NCBI GenBank assembly: GCA_020723285.1
Contig: DYJE01000023.1
Coordinates: 1-64,000, forward strand
Length of the DNA: 64,000 nt
Direction of reading: 5' to 3'
DNA from: Desulforapulum autotrophicum
GTDB lineage: Bacteria > Desulfobacterota > Desulfobacteria > Desulfobacterales > Desulfolunaceae
Below, piece after piece: positions 27,466-35,872 of the stretch. The notes beneath the pieces were generated by a model. The model ran no database searches, was not told the DNA's origin, and saw nothing but the letters and a program-made list of their open reading frames with translations. The number at the start of each line of letters is the position of its first letter. The first letter of the stretch is position 1. Position numbers and translations under genes: made by a program.

Positions 27466-27640
27466 GGCCTCCGGCGGCCCTGCCGGGGGCCAAACCCCTC
27501 TCTTCGCTGGGGCAGGCTTTTTAAAAAGTTTGACCAAATGGGTTATGGGGATCATCCGTAACCCATTGACTGTGAGTGGTACAAAAAACTGATTTGTCCA
27601 GATTTTTAAAATCTGGCCCCCCGGAAGGGCCGCCGGAGGC
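27466..27640. repeat. Paired GCCTCCGGCGGC palindromic element (hdrCB-hdrA gap)
   Basis: GGCCTCCGGCGGCCCTGCCGGGGGC with TTTTTAAAAAG faces an inverted copy made of CCAGATTTTTAAAATCTGG (27598-27616, perfect palindrome) and CCGGAAGGGCCGCCGGAGGC. It fills most of the gap between the two hdr genes and has the same head-to-head layout as 23435-23572. Confidence 0.75.
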
Positions 27641-27651
27641 TTTGCCCCATA

Positions 27652-28938
27652 TCAACCGTCAAGCCCGAAATCAGCCAGATCAGGCCCGAGATACGTCCGT
27701 TCGTTTTCGCCCAGAATGCCCATGGCCAGACAGAGGATGGTCCACAGGTGAACGGTGTGGTATTCACCGCCGTACACATGACACATGTCCTCGATCTGGG
27801 CGTGGCAGTTGTGGCAGGGGGTGACCACGTAGGTCGCACCTGTGGCCTGAATCTGGTCGAATTTGATTTTGCCGTAGGCCTGGCGCTCTTCGGTGAAACC
27901 GGCCTGGAGAGAGCCGCCGCCACCGCCGCAGCAGTAGTTGTTGGACTTGTTGGGGTGCATATCCACAAAGTTCGCTTCTCCCACGGCGGTTTTCACCACG
28001 AACCGGAGATCGTCGGCGAATTTGTCGCCCAAGGATTTTCTCACCACGTTGCAGGGGTCCTGGGCCGTGAATTTGATCCCCATGGTGTTCCAGTCGGAAT
28101 TGACCTTAAGTTTGCCTTCACGGATCCACTGGGCGTAATATTCCACGATGCTGCGGAATTCGAAGTTGTGGGGAATGTTGAATTTTCGGATGGCGGCCCA
28201 TACCGCGAAAAAACTGTGACCGCACTCGGTGTTCAGAAACACCTTGCATCCCAGTTTGTCGATGTGTTCGCACTGGGCCCGGACGATTTTTTCCCAGCTT
28301 TCGTCGTCGGCCAGGAACATGCAGTAGTTTTCACCGCCCCACATGTCGGAGTAATAAGTCCAGTCCGCACCGGCTTTGTGGAGAATTTTCCACAACGGCA
28401 GCAGTTCATCGGGCTCAGTCACGGGCTCACGGGAGTTCTGGTTCAGGGCGAAGTACGCTCCTTCCCGGTCGATGTCCGCGGTCAGTTCTTCGAATCCTTC
28501 CTGCTGGCGGCATTCTTCGGCCAGATCTTCCACGGTGAATTTGAAGTCTTCGAAGGGGACGCCCATGGCACCACCACGGGATCTTACATGGTGGTCACAG
28601 GAACCCAGGATGCCTTTGGGGCGTTCTTCCCTGGGCCAGCCCGACCGCAGTTCGAAGGTGAGGGCCGGAATGTTGATGTGCATGGGGCAGACATCGTAGC
28701 AGCGTTTACACATGGTGCAGACCCAGATCCAGGGGTGTTTTTCCAGCTCTTCATCCATACCCAGCACGGCCATCCGTAAATACTTTCTGGGATCCATGTC
28801 CATCAGGCCCGTGGCCGGACAGCCGCTGGCGCAGGTCCCGCAGGTGAGACATGCCGAGAGATTTCCGTCAGGGATCAGGGCCAGCGCCTTGTCCTTGATG
28901 CGGGATTTTCCCCCGGTCACTTTGAGTGCTTCCGTCAT
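27652..28938 (-). CDS. HdrC-HdrB fusion (heterodisulfide reductase, CCG-domain protein)
   Basis: 428 residues combining an N-terminal HdrC-like part, with ferredoxin motifs CLTCGTCASGCPATG (about 34-48) and CTMCKRCYDVCPMHI (about 84-98), and a C-terminal HdrB/HdrD-like part. The C-terminal part has one complete CCG domain (QDPCNVV, NNYCCGGGGGS, TPCHNCH) and a degenerate upstream one (NTECGHSFFA). CCG domains bind the non-cubane [4Fe-4S] clusters that reduce disulfides. In Desulfovibrio hdrB and hdrC are separate; here they are fused. It is the first gene of the Flx-Hdr cluster, with GGAGG before the ATG. The physiological disulfide (possibly DsrC in sulfate reducers) is inference. Confidence 0.9.
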   Translation of the reverse strand: MTEALKVTGGKSRIKDKALALIPDGNLSACLTCGTCASGCPATGLMDMDPRKYLRMAVLGMDEELEKHPWIWVCTMCKRCYDVCPMHINIPALTFELRSGWPREERPKGILGSCDHHVRSRGGAMGVPFEDFKFTVEDLAEECRQQEGFEELTADIDREGAYFALNQNSREPVTEPDELLPLWKILHKAGADWTYYSDMWGGENYCMFLADDESWEKIVRAQCEHIDKLGCKVFLNTECGHSFFAVWAAIRKFNIPHNFEFRSIVEYYAQWIREGKLKVNSDWNTMGIKFTAQDPCNVVRKSLGDKFADDLRFVVKTAVGEANFVDMHPNKSNNYCCGGGGGSLQAGFTEERQAYGKIKFDQIQATGATYVVTPCHNCHAQIEDMCHVYGGEYHTVHLWTILCLAMGILGENERTYLGPDLADFGLDG

Positions 28939-29389
28939 AAACGTTCCTCCAGTTCAAAATGAATAATACCTTCCCCTGCCCGGGGCGTTTGCTCTGGGCC
29001 AAAGGTCAAAGGTTTTGGTTTTTCGTTTTTGGTCTGCGGTCAGTCACACCTGAATATCTTGAAAGGTGCTCTGTTGCATGACCTGTCTGGAACCTGGAAG
29101 TGTGGGAAAAGAGGAAGAGAACATCCTGGGATTGATAAAGATACCTGGAGTTCACCACTGCTCCGAACACCGCCGCCGGCTTTTAAGAACCCTGAATAAC
29201 CAGTTTCCGCCGCACGGGCGGAAAAACGTTATTAAAGCCGTCAGTAGTGTCTGTCAATGTGGTGGTTCATTTATAATCCATCGTCTTTTTTCAGTGGGTT
29301 ATATCATACAAAGATAACCTTATATATAGAACGATTGGATTAATCAAATTGAAAATATATATTCAATGTTATGCTGTTATCGACGTTTT
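28939..29389. other. Gene-free region upstream of the hdr-flx cluster
   Basis: 451 bases between the stop of the GAF hybrid kinase and the start of hdrCB. It should contain the cluster's promoter, but I see no clean -35/-10 or sigma54 element. A TTTCCGCC/GGCGGAAA hairpin lies at 29204-29224, without a T-run. The left edge near 29300 is AT-rich. No credible ORF. Confidence 0.5.
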
Positions 29390-31210
29390 TTATTTTTGGA
29401 AGGATTTACTGCCATCCAGCACATCCCGGACACTCTGGCAGAGGTCGCGGAGGATGACGGGTTTCATGAGGTAGCGCTGGAAGCCCATGGCGGCGGCTTT
29501 CTTTTCGTTGATCAGGTCGCTGAAGCCGGTGCAGACGATGAGGGGAATATCGGGTCGGATGGTTCTCAGGGCCTTGGCCAGCTGGGCTCCGGTCATGTGG
29601 GGCATGGTCATGTCCGTGACCACCAGGTCGAAGCGGTGGGGGTTTTCCTGGAATACCCCCAGGGCCTGAAGGCTTCCCACGCAGCCCGTCACCGTGTACC
29701 CCCTGGCTTTGAGCATGGCGATCATCAGGTCGACGATGGTTTTTTCATCGTCCACCACCATGATGTGTTCGGTGCCTGTGGGCATGGGGGTCTGGATTTC
29801 GGGTGATTTTTCAGACGTGTTCTCGCTGGAGCAGGGCAGGTACACACGGAATGTGGCACCGCGTCCAGGTTCACTGTATACGGTGATATGGCCGCCGCAG
29901 CTGTTGATGATGCCCTGAACCACGCTAAGCCCGAGACCGGTGCCTTCATTCTTGCTTTTGGTGGTGAAATAGGGGTCGAAAATTTTTTCCATGACGGCGC
30001 GATTCATGCCGGTCCCCGTGTCGCTGACATCCAGAACCTGATACGGTCCTGGTTCCAGCATCATGGACTGGAGGTGTTTTTCCGTGTCATCGATGTGAAT
30101 GGTTTTGAGGCTGACAGCCAGAATACCCCCAGTTTTTTTCATGGCGTGGTAGGCGTTGGTGCAGAGGTTCATGATGACCTGATGAATCTGGGTGGGGTCG
30201 GCGAGGACTGTGCGGTCGCTTTTCTCCAGCTGGTTTTTGATCTGGATGGTGCTGGGAATGGTGGATTTCAGGAGCTTCAGGGCCTCGTTCACCACCAGAT
30301 GCATCCTTACGGGCTGAAGCTCGAATTTGCTCTGGCGGCTTAAGGTGAGAATCTGCCGGACAAGATCCTTGGCAAGGCCTGCGGCTCTCACCACTTCGGA
30401 CAGGTTGCGCACAAGTGGACTCCCGGGCCCCAGATCCTGGAGGGCCATTTCCGCGTAACCGAGTATGGGTGTGAGAAGGTTGTTGAAATCGTGGGCGATG
30501 CCGCCGGCCAGACTGCCGATGGCTTCCATTTTCTGGGTCTGCCGGAGAAGGCTTTCCAGCTTGGTTTTTTCCACCGTCACCCTGTTGCGCTGGATGATGC
30601 CGGAAAGGGTGTTGGCGATGGCGGTAAGGACCTCCGCTTCCATGGGCTCGAAGCCGTGCTCTGACGGAAGGCCGATGCAAAGGACACCGATGGTTCTGTT
30701 TTCAAGCCGGATGGGAACGCAGTAATGCCCATGGGCGCTTTCCCCGTCGCCGTGGTTTCCGAAACATGTTTCACCTTTTAGGGCTGTCTGGCCGCACAGG
30801 CAATGACCGGACCGCACACGGGAGCAGGAAGGTCCGGGAAAACCGGACAGGGTTTTCGCACAGTTCAGCTTGAATTCATCGTGTGCGTCGTCCGAAAAGA
30901 AAAAGGCGGCACTGGCTTTTTCTCCGATCCAGCTCAAGGCGAGGATTTTTTCAAGGGTCATTTCAAAGAAATCGTCAAGCGGGATGGGATCAAGGGACAG
31001 TTTCAGCAGATCGTTCAAAAAATTCTGATTTTCGTAATTTTTCCGCAGCTCGTCTTCTTTACGCTTTCCTTCGGCGATTTCTTTTTCCAGCTCTCCGATT
31101 TTCTGGCGCAGAAGCGGGTAATAGCTTTTCCGGATGGATTTTTCACCCAGGCCGATGATCCGTTCGTAAAGATGCTGGTCAGATGTTTCGTTGTCAGAGG
31201 GCGTTTTCAT
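29390..31210 (-). CDS. Soluble GAF hybrid histidine kinase encoded with adh
   Basis: 606 residues without membrane helices. An N-terminal coiled coil (about 20-60, KIGELEKEIAEGKRKEDELRK) leads to a GAF-like domain (about 70-220; CSRVRSGHCLCGQTALKGETC, TIGVLCIGLPSEHGF) rich in Cys. HisKA follows (GSLAGGIAHDFNN), then HATPase (DTGTGMN, GTGLGLSVV) and a C-terminal receiver (MVVDDEK, VTDMTMPHMTG, MKPV). The Cys residues raise the possibility of a metal or redox cofactor; this is inference. Its ATG lies 17 nt inside the 3' end of adh, with GAGG upstream, so the two genes are translationally coupled. It is a candidate regulator of alcohol or electron metabolism. Confidence 0.92.
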   Translation of the reverse strand: MKTPSDNETSDQHLYERIIGLGEKSIRKSYYPLLRQKIGELEKEIAEGKRKEDELRKNYENQNFLNDLLKLSLDPIPLDDFFEMTLEKILALSWIGEKASAAFFFSDDAHDEFKLNCAKTLSGFPGPSCSRVRSGHCLCGQTALKGETCFGNHGDGESAHGHYCVPIRLENRTIGVLCIGLPSEHGFEPMEAEVLTAIANTLSGIIQRNRVTVEKTKLESLLRQTQKMEAIGSLAGGIAHDFNNLLTPILGYAEMALQDLGPGSPLVRNLSEVVRAAGLAKDLVRQILTLSRQSKFELQPVRMHLVVNEALKLLKSTIPSTIQIKNQLEKSDRTVLADPTQIHQVIMNLCTNAYHAMKKTGGILAVSLKTIHIDDTEKHLQSMMLEPGPYQVLDVSDTGTGMNRAVMEKIFDPYFTTKSKNEGTGLGLSVVQGIINSCGGHITVYSEPGRGATFRVYLPCSSENTSEKSPEIQTPMPTGTEHIMVVDDEKTIVDLMIAMLKARGYTVTGCVGSLQALGVFQENPHRFDLVVTDMTMPHMTGAQLAKALRTIRPDIPLIVCTGFSDLINEKKAAAMGFQRYLMKPVILRDLCQSVRDVLDGSKSFQK

Positions 31211-32345
31211 AGATGACCTCGATGTCTCGTTTGTTCGCTTTTCTGGGATTGGTGACGAGGCATGGATCTTTCAGGGCTTTTTCAGCCAGAACCGGGATGT
31301 CGGTCTGCCGGGTTCCTTTGTCTTTCAGGGTACTTGAAATCCCTGCATTTTTTTTGAGAAGGGCCACCTTGTCGAGGACGGCCCGTTTTTTTTCTGAGGC
31401 CGACATGCCCTTGAGCTGGAGGCCCATGGCATCTCCGATCCTCTGAAAACGATCTGCGGTTTCGTTGAAATTGAAATCCATCACATGATCGAGGAGGATG
31501 GCGTTGCATTCCCCGTGGGGAAGTCCCAGATAACCGCCCAGGCTGTGGGCCATGGCGTGAACGGCTCCCAGGCTGGCGTTTGAAAAGGCGAGGCCCGCTT
31601 CGAGACTGGCGCGCATCAGAATGTTTCGCAGGTGGGGATCGTCAGGTTTCGTGAGAACGTCGAGAAGATATCGGCTGATCAGGCGGATGGCCTCCAGGGC
31701 GTGGACGTCGAAGATGGGGGAATGGGCGCTTGAGACAAAGGCTTCGATGGCGTGAACCAGGGCGTCGATGCCGGTACAGGCCGTGAGGTACGGGGCCATG
31801 GTCAGAGTGGTGTCAGGATCGATGAGGGCCACGTCGGGAACCACGGTTTTGCTGATAATGGCGATTTTGACCCGCTCGTTTTCATGATTGATGATGGCGA
31901 ACTGGGATACATCCGCCGAGGTTCCGGCGGTGGTGGGGATGCAGATCAGGGGCGGGCCGGGAAGGGGGACGTTGTCGATGCCCTCGAATTCCAGGATGTT
32001 GGCCCCGTTGGTGCTGACGATGCCGATGCCCTTGGCGCAGTCCATGGGGCTTCCGCCGCCCACGGCCACGATGAGATCGCAGTTGTTTTGAAGGTAATAA
32101 TCCGCACCGCGCATCACTTCGCCGGATTTGGGGTTGGCTGTGATATCGGAAAAAACAAGGCAGGACAGGCCTGCAGCTTCAAGGTTTTCGACGACTTTGC
32201 CGCACCAGCCCGCGGCGATGACTCCGGGGTCCGAGACGACCAGAACGTTTTTCGCTTCGAAATTGGCTGCATACTGACCGGCGAGGGTGAGTGCGCCGTT
32301 GCCGAAAACAAATTCTGGTGCCACGAATTTTCTGAGATGGTTCAT
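31194..32345 (-). CDS. adh: Iron-containing alcohol dehydrogenase (group III)
   Basis: 383 residues, standard length for the family. It oxidises primary alcohols or reduces aldehydes with NAD(P)(H). The nucleotide site GGGSPMDCAKGIGIV (about 96-110) is intact. The Fe-binding segment contains HAMAHSLGG and LPHGECNAILL with the expected His ligands, plus an upstream Asp. The ribosome site AAGGA precedes the ATG. It overlaps the GAF hybrid kinase downstream and stands upstream of hdr-flx on the same strand. In Desulfovibrio an adh gene also neighbours hdr-flx, and the two are linked to ethanol oxidation, so the same role is likely here. Confidence 0.95.
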   Translation of the reverse strand: MNHLRKFVAPEFVFGNGALTLAGQYAANFEAKNVLVVSDPGVIAAGWCGKVVENLEAAGLSCLVFSDITANPKSGEVMRGADYYLQNNCDLIVAVGGGSPMDCAKGIGIVSTNGANILEFEGIDNVPLPGPPLICIPTTAGTSADVSQFAIINHENERVKIAIISKTVVPDVALIDPDTTLTMAPYLTACTGIDALVHAIEAFVSSAHSPIFDVHALEAIRLISRYLLDVLTKPDDPHLRNILMRASLEAGLAFSNASLGAVHAMAHSLGGYLGLPHGECNAILLDHVMDFNFNETADRFQRIGDAMGLQLKGMSASEKKRAVLDKVALLKKNAGISSTLKDKGTRQTDIPVLAEKALKDPCLVTNPRKANKRDIEVIYENAL

Positions 32346-32466
32346 GGGCGTGGTCCTTTTATTATCTAAATACCCAGCGAATGAAATTGCATGCCGCAGA
32401 GCGGCAAATGACGATGTTTACACGAAAGGAATATGGAATCAAGGCAGTGTGAGAACCGTTATCTGC

Positions 32467-32492
32467 GTTATGGTGTAACTATAACCCATAAC
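32467..32492. promoter_or_regulatory. Inverted repeat upstream of adh
   Basis: GTTATGG (32467-32473) and CCATAAC (32486-32492) form a 7-bp inverted repeat with a 12-nt centre that itself repeats the GTTA/TAAC half-site. It lies about 120 bases upstream of the adh ATG. It could be an operator for adh; no clear -35/-10 is adjacent. The rest of 32346-32732 holds only the repeat at 32597-32622. Confidence 0.4.
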
Positions 32493-32596
32493 AGGCGATT
32501 GGGGCAACCTGAAGTTTATGTTGACGTTTCGGGGAGGGGTAATGTCGGTTGGGCGTCTCGCTTATTAACGATCAATTTAAGCCAAAAGCGTCAGGA

Positions 32597-32645
32597 TTTC
32601 GCAGGTCGGGTTCCAAAACCCGGCAAATAACCCGATCCTTTAAAT
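32597..32645. repeat. GTCGGGTT hairpin repeat
   Basis: AGGTCGGGTT, then CCAAAACCCGG and AACCCGATCCTTTAAAT: the same element as at 20129-20160 and 20248-20290. It stands between adh and the lipase foldase gene. Confidence 0.55.
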
Positions 32646-32732
32646 AATCGTGTGTTTTGTGCTATAGATCGAATTTGAACAGAATAAAACCGTTGTCTTA
32701 ATGGCCACCTTCTGAACGATTGACGCGGGTTA

Positions 32733-33785
32733 TCAGTTCTTTCCATAAATACGGGGAACGCTGAAGCGGTAAAAACGGGATTGCTCCTCTTTTTCCACGG
32801 TGGCGGCTTCGTTGCCGAAATATTTGACTCTCAGCGCAGAAAGTTTGGCTTCGCGATCATCGCCCCCTGTTTTTTTTAGGAGTTTTTCCCTTTCCTTCAT
32901 ATAGGCCTGGCCTTTAGCCCATCGGCTGTCACGGACGGCATCCAGATGATTCCAGCGGTTGATGGCCTCTCCGTCAAGGCCCATGGATTTTCTGAACGCC
33001 GTGAGGTTCTTCTGCCTTTCCGGCCCGTTCATGTCGGCCAGATCACTCTGGACGCTTTCCACTTCGAGAAACTGGTTCATCATGGCCTGCTGATGGGCTT
33101 TGATGTAAGCTTCGGAAATTTCCCCGTATATCGAGCCAAGTTGCTGGCGGTACAGCGCCGCTTTGTTTTCAAAGGGCATGTTCTTTTCGTAGCGAATGTC
33201 TTCAAGAACATTCCGAACCTCGTTCTGTTTCAGTTCCAGTCCCCAGATTTTCATGGCGTCATCGCCGAAATAGACCTTTCGTTTTTCCCACATCAGCTCG
33301 TCCATTCTGTCTTTGGTCATGCCGGTGAGCATGGCGTAGTTGTCTTCAATCCACTTTTTGTATGCAATCAGGCGTTTGAACTGGTTGTACATCTCATCGG
33401 CGTATTCTGGGAAAGCCGCCTTGACATATTCCAGGACACGGCTTTCCCAGTCGTCGGGGTACTGTTTCTTGAGATAACGGATCAGGGATTCCAGAGCTTC
33501 AAGCTGAACCCGGGGGTGATCGAGACCCTCCGCGTAAAGTTCTTTCAATCTGGCGATAAACGCTCCCTGCTGGACGGTGATATCGGCTTCGTCCTCGAGT
33601 TCGCCGGAGTCCTGATTCAGGGCGTTTTCACCTGGAAAACGCCCTTCAGACCCGCCAGAAGCAGCCAGGGAATGCTCAATTGTTGCATTCTGCCCTCCGG
33701 TGTTTTGAATTAAAACATAACAGGCCAAAACGATCAGGGTGCAGACAAGGGTGCTGACAGCAAGGGTCTTTTTTCGATTCATCAT
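32733..33785 (-). CDS. lifO: Lipase-specific foldase (lipase chaperone)
   Basis: 350 residues with an N-terminal membrane anchor (about 8-26), a short variable Ser/Gly/acidic linker and a long helical periplasmic domain typical of Lif/LimK proteins. Recognisable family segments are GLDHPRVQLEALESLIRY-type helices, YFGDDAMKIWGLEL, and the C-terminal helix KYFGNEAA. Lif proteins wrap around and fold the cognate family I lipase in the periplasm before type II secretion. The gene starts four nucleotides after the lipase stop, the usual lipase-foldase order. Family assignment is strong; specificity for this lipase follows from linkage. Confidence 0.9.
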   Translation of the reverse strand: MMNRKKTLAVSTLVCTLIVLACYVLIQNTGGQNATIEHSLAASGGSEGRFPGENALNQDSGELEDEADITVQQGAFIARLKELYAEGLDHPRVQLEALESLIRYLKKQYPDDWESRVLEYVKAAFPEYADEMYNQFKRLIAYKKWIEDNYAMLTGMTKDRMDELMWEKRKVYFGDDAMKIWGLELKQNEVRNVLEDIRYEKNMPFENKAALYRQQLGSIYGEISEAYIKAHQQAMMNQFLEVESVQSDLADMNGPERQKNLTAFRKSMGLDGEAINRWNHLDAVRDSRWAKGQAYMKEREKLLKKTGGDDREAKLSALRVKYFGNEAATVEKEEQSRFYRFSVPRIYGKN

Positions 33786-33789
33786 GTCT

Positions 33790-34950
33790 CTATTCTTTAT
33801 CGGCTATGAAATCAATAAGATCGGCGTAAAACTGCATTTCGTCAAAATCATCGGCCACGATGTAGGGGATAATGCCTAAACCGCAGACATCCAGATGGTC
33901 GTAAGGCAGTACGCTGCTGTACGATGTGGCCTGGATTTCCGTGGGATTGTTGAGGTCGCTGACATAACCGGTGGTCGTGTCTTCCGTGAAATAGGAGCCT
34001 TTCCAGAAGCTGCTTTTGTAAGCGAGGCGGTAGCCCATCTGCTGGGAGTTCACACCCACCAGCCCGTCGTCGTCGGTGTCTTCGAATTCTCCGTCACCGG
34101 ACCCGGCAGCACCGTCGTTGTCACAGTCCACCTGATCTCCCATGGGGTCCAGAAGCGCGCACCAGCCGTCGCCGTCGATTTCACGGGGTGCGAACAGGCT
34201 CATGGCCATGAGAATGGGGTTGGTGGCACCCTGCTGGGCCGTGATCAGAGATCCGTAGTATTTGACGTACGTGTTGTCCACGGGGTAGTTGTTGTTGAAG
34301 GCCTTGCAACCGGTTGCTTCACCGTCTGCGGGGTCCCAGTCGTTGTACATCAGGGTTTTCATGCTGGCGAAGAAGTCCCCTTTTTCAACGTAAAACAGGG
34401 AATTGATGAAGTTGTCGGCCATCCAGGCCACAAACGCGTTGTAACCGTCTTCCCCTTTGTCCAGAACGTTTTTCGATACAGGCGATCCCCTGTGGGGCGA
34501 TGACAGGGAGATCAGGGCTTTCACGACCTGTTTACCTTTGCGGTCATAGAGGATTTTTGCGGCTTTCCGCCCGTCCATGCCTCCCTGGGAATGCCCGACG
34601 ATATTGACGGCCGTGGCCCCGACAGTGGCCATGTAGCTTTCGATGTCATCGGCAAGCTGAAGTCCTCTGTATTCGGAACTCTGGAAGGGATTGACCTCCG
34701 ATGCGTAAGCCTGCTGTTTCCGATCGATTTTTCTGTTGCAGGTGGTTTCCAGGAACTGATCGCAGGGATCCCCCACAAATGTTCCCAGATCGTTGCCGAA
34801 ATAATCAAGACCCACCAGCTGATCGAATCCCATCATACCGTGGGCGAAAACCACGGGATTGACCGTTTTTGTGGCCCTTGCAGATGCCAGGGGCGCGGTC
34901 AGGCAGACAGCAAGGCTTACCAGACCAAGAATCATCAGTTTGTTCTTCAT
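33790..34950 (-). CDS. Secreted triacylglycerol lipase (foldase-dependent family I)
   Basis: 386 residues with a signal peptide (about 1-24, MKNKLMILGL...PLASA). An alpha/beta hydrolase follows: oxyanion segment FAHGMMGF, nucleophile Ser121 in GHSQGG, probable Asp295 in DDDGLVG and His352 in DHLDV. It hydrolyses triglycerides or esters outside the cell. An acidic stretch at about 275-295 (CDNDG, DGEFEDTDDDG) is unusual and could bind calcium. A frame extends to 35076, but the ATG at 34950 follows GGAGGAACTGTGAC and starts the signal peptide. It is co-transcribed with the foldase. Four Cys in the mature part could form disulfides. Confidence 0.92.
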   Translation of the reverse strand: MKNKLMILGLVSLAVCLTAPLASARATKTVNPVVFAHGMMGFDQLVGLDYFGNDLGTFVGDPCDQFLETTCNRKIDRKQQAYASEVNPFQSSEYRGLQLADDIESYMATVGATAVNIVGHSQGGMDGRKAAKILYDRKGKQVVKALISLSSPHRGSPVSKNVLDKGEDGYNAFVAWMADNFINSLFYVEKGDFFASMKTLMYNDWDPADGEATGCKAFNNNYPVDNTYVKYYGSLITAQQGATNPILMAMSLFAPREIDGDGWCALLDPMGDQVDCDNDGAAGSGDGEFEDTDDDGLVGVNSQQMGYRLAYKSSFWKGSYFTEDTTTGYVSDLNNPTEIQATSYSSVLPYDHLDVCGLGIIPYIVADDFDEMQFYADLIDFIADKE

Positions 34951-35451
34951 GTCACAGTTCCTCCTTTTTTCCTTTTTTGTTGATGGTGCTTTGGTTGTGT
35001 GCAACCCGATCCTTAGGCCATGGTTTTTCCCACGATCAGGTTTTGAGTCCGAACAAGGGGTTGTTCGGGTGGTCATGGTTCATTCAAGAAACAAAACATT
35101 CTCAAACGGTACTCTGTTCATATTTGAGGGGGATTCTGGGAGTCAAGACAATAACCGGACAAATGTAAAACAAAAAAATGAAATACGTAATACGCTATAA
35201 ACAAAGGGTTTTATGTTTTTTGTATCGCCATGTTTGTCTTGGCCAAAACACGGAAATATCTGGAAAAGGCTATGGAACAGAACTCGGGATATGAATCAGT
35301 GTTTGAAGAGCGTCAAAGTTTGGCGACCCATAGACCCTTCAAGCCGGGCCTGCACGGTCCATGACGGCGGACGAAAGTCCGCCCTCCAAGCCTGAGGGAC
35401 ACGGCTCAGGTCATGGTCCAGCAAAGATGGGTGATGTGTGCCAGGTTACAG
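34951..35451. other. Lipase upstream region with palindrome
   Basis: About 500 bases without a gene. CCGAACAA/TTGTTCGG with a 4-nt centre (35049-35068) lies about 100 bases upstream of the lipase ATG. On the minus strand TTGACT (35146-35141) and TATGAA (35122-35117) with an 18-nt spacer are a weak promoter candidate placing the palindrome just downstream. A GGCGGAC/GTCCGCC hairpin (35366-35383) lies nearer fxsA. Confidence 0.45.
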
Positions 35452-35859
35452 CTATCGTCTGTTGAAACGTAACGTTCCGTTTTTCATGCCCTTATCGATG
35501 AGTCGGACAAGAAAACCCTTGGCTCTGGTTCGTGTGGCGGGGATGAGAAGGAGGATGCCGCTTATGTCGCTGATCAGGCCGGGGGTGACCAGAAGAATGC
35601 CGGCAACGAGGATCAGGAAAGCGTCGAACACTTCGTCGCCCGGCATGATGCCCTGTTTCATGTTATCCCTGATGCGGGAAATGGTCTGAAAGCCCTGAAT
35701 TTTAGCGAGGCTTGCTCCGGCAAAGCCGGTGCCCACCACAAGAATGATGGCGGTAACGGGGCCGAGAAGGGCGCTGATCTGCATGAGAATCAGAATTTCA
35801 AGAATGGGGAAAAGGGTGAAAAGAACGAACAATCTTAACAGCATGTTTTTAAATTCCAT
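35452..35859 (-). CDS. fxsA: FxsA family membrane protein
   Basis: 135 residues. FxsA is a small inner-membrane protein; overproduction in E. coli relieves phage T7 exclusion by F plasmids, but its physiological role is unknown. The signature is present: membrane helices at about 8-27 (FVLFTLFPILEILILMQI), 32-52 (GPVTAIILVVGTGFAGASLA) and 78-105, with the typical GDEVFDAFLILVAGILLVTPGL and basic tail. The start is 14 nt after the CoA-transferase stop on the same strand, so it is probably the second gene of that unit. Confident family match. Confidence 0.92.
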   Translation of the reverse strand: MEFKNMLLRLFVLFTLFPILEILILMQISALLGPVTAIILVVGTGFAGASLAKIQGFQTISRIRDNMKQGIMPGDEVFDAFLILVAGILLVTPGLISDISGILLLIPATRTRAKGFLVRLIDKGMKNGTLRFNRR

Positions 35860-35872
35860 GAAACTTGAAGGT

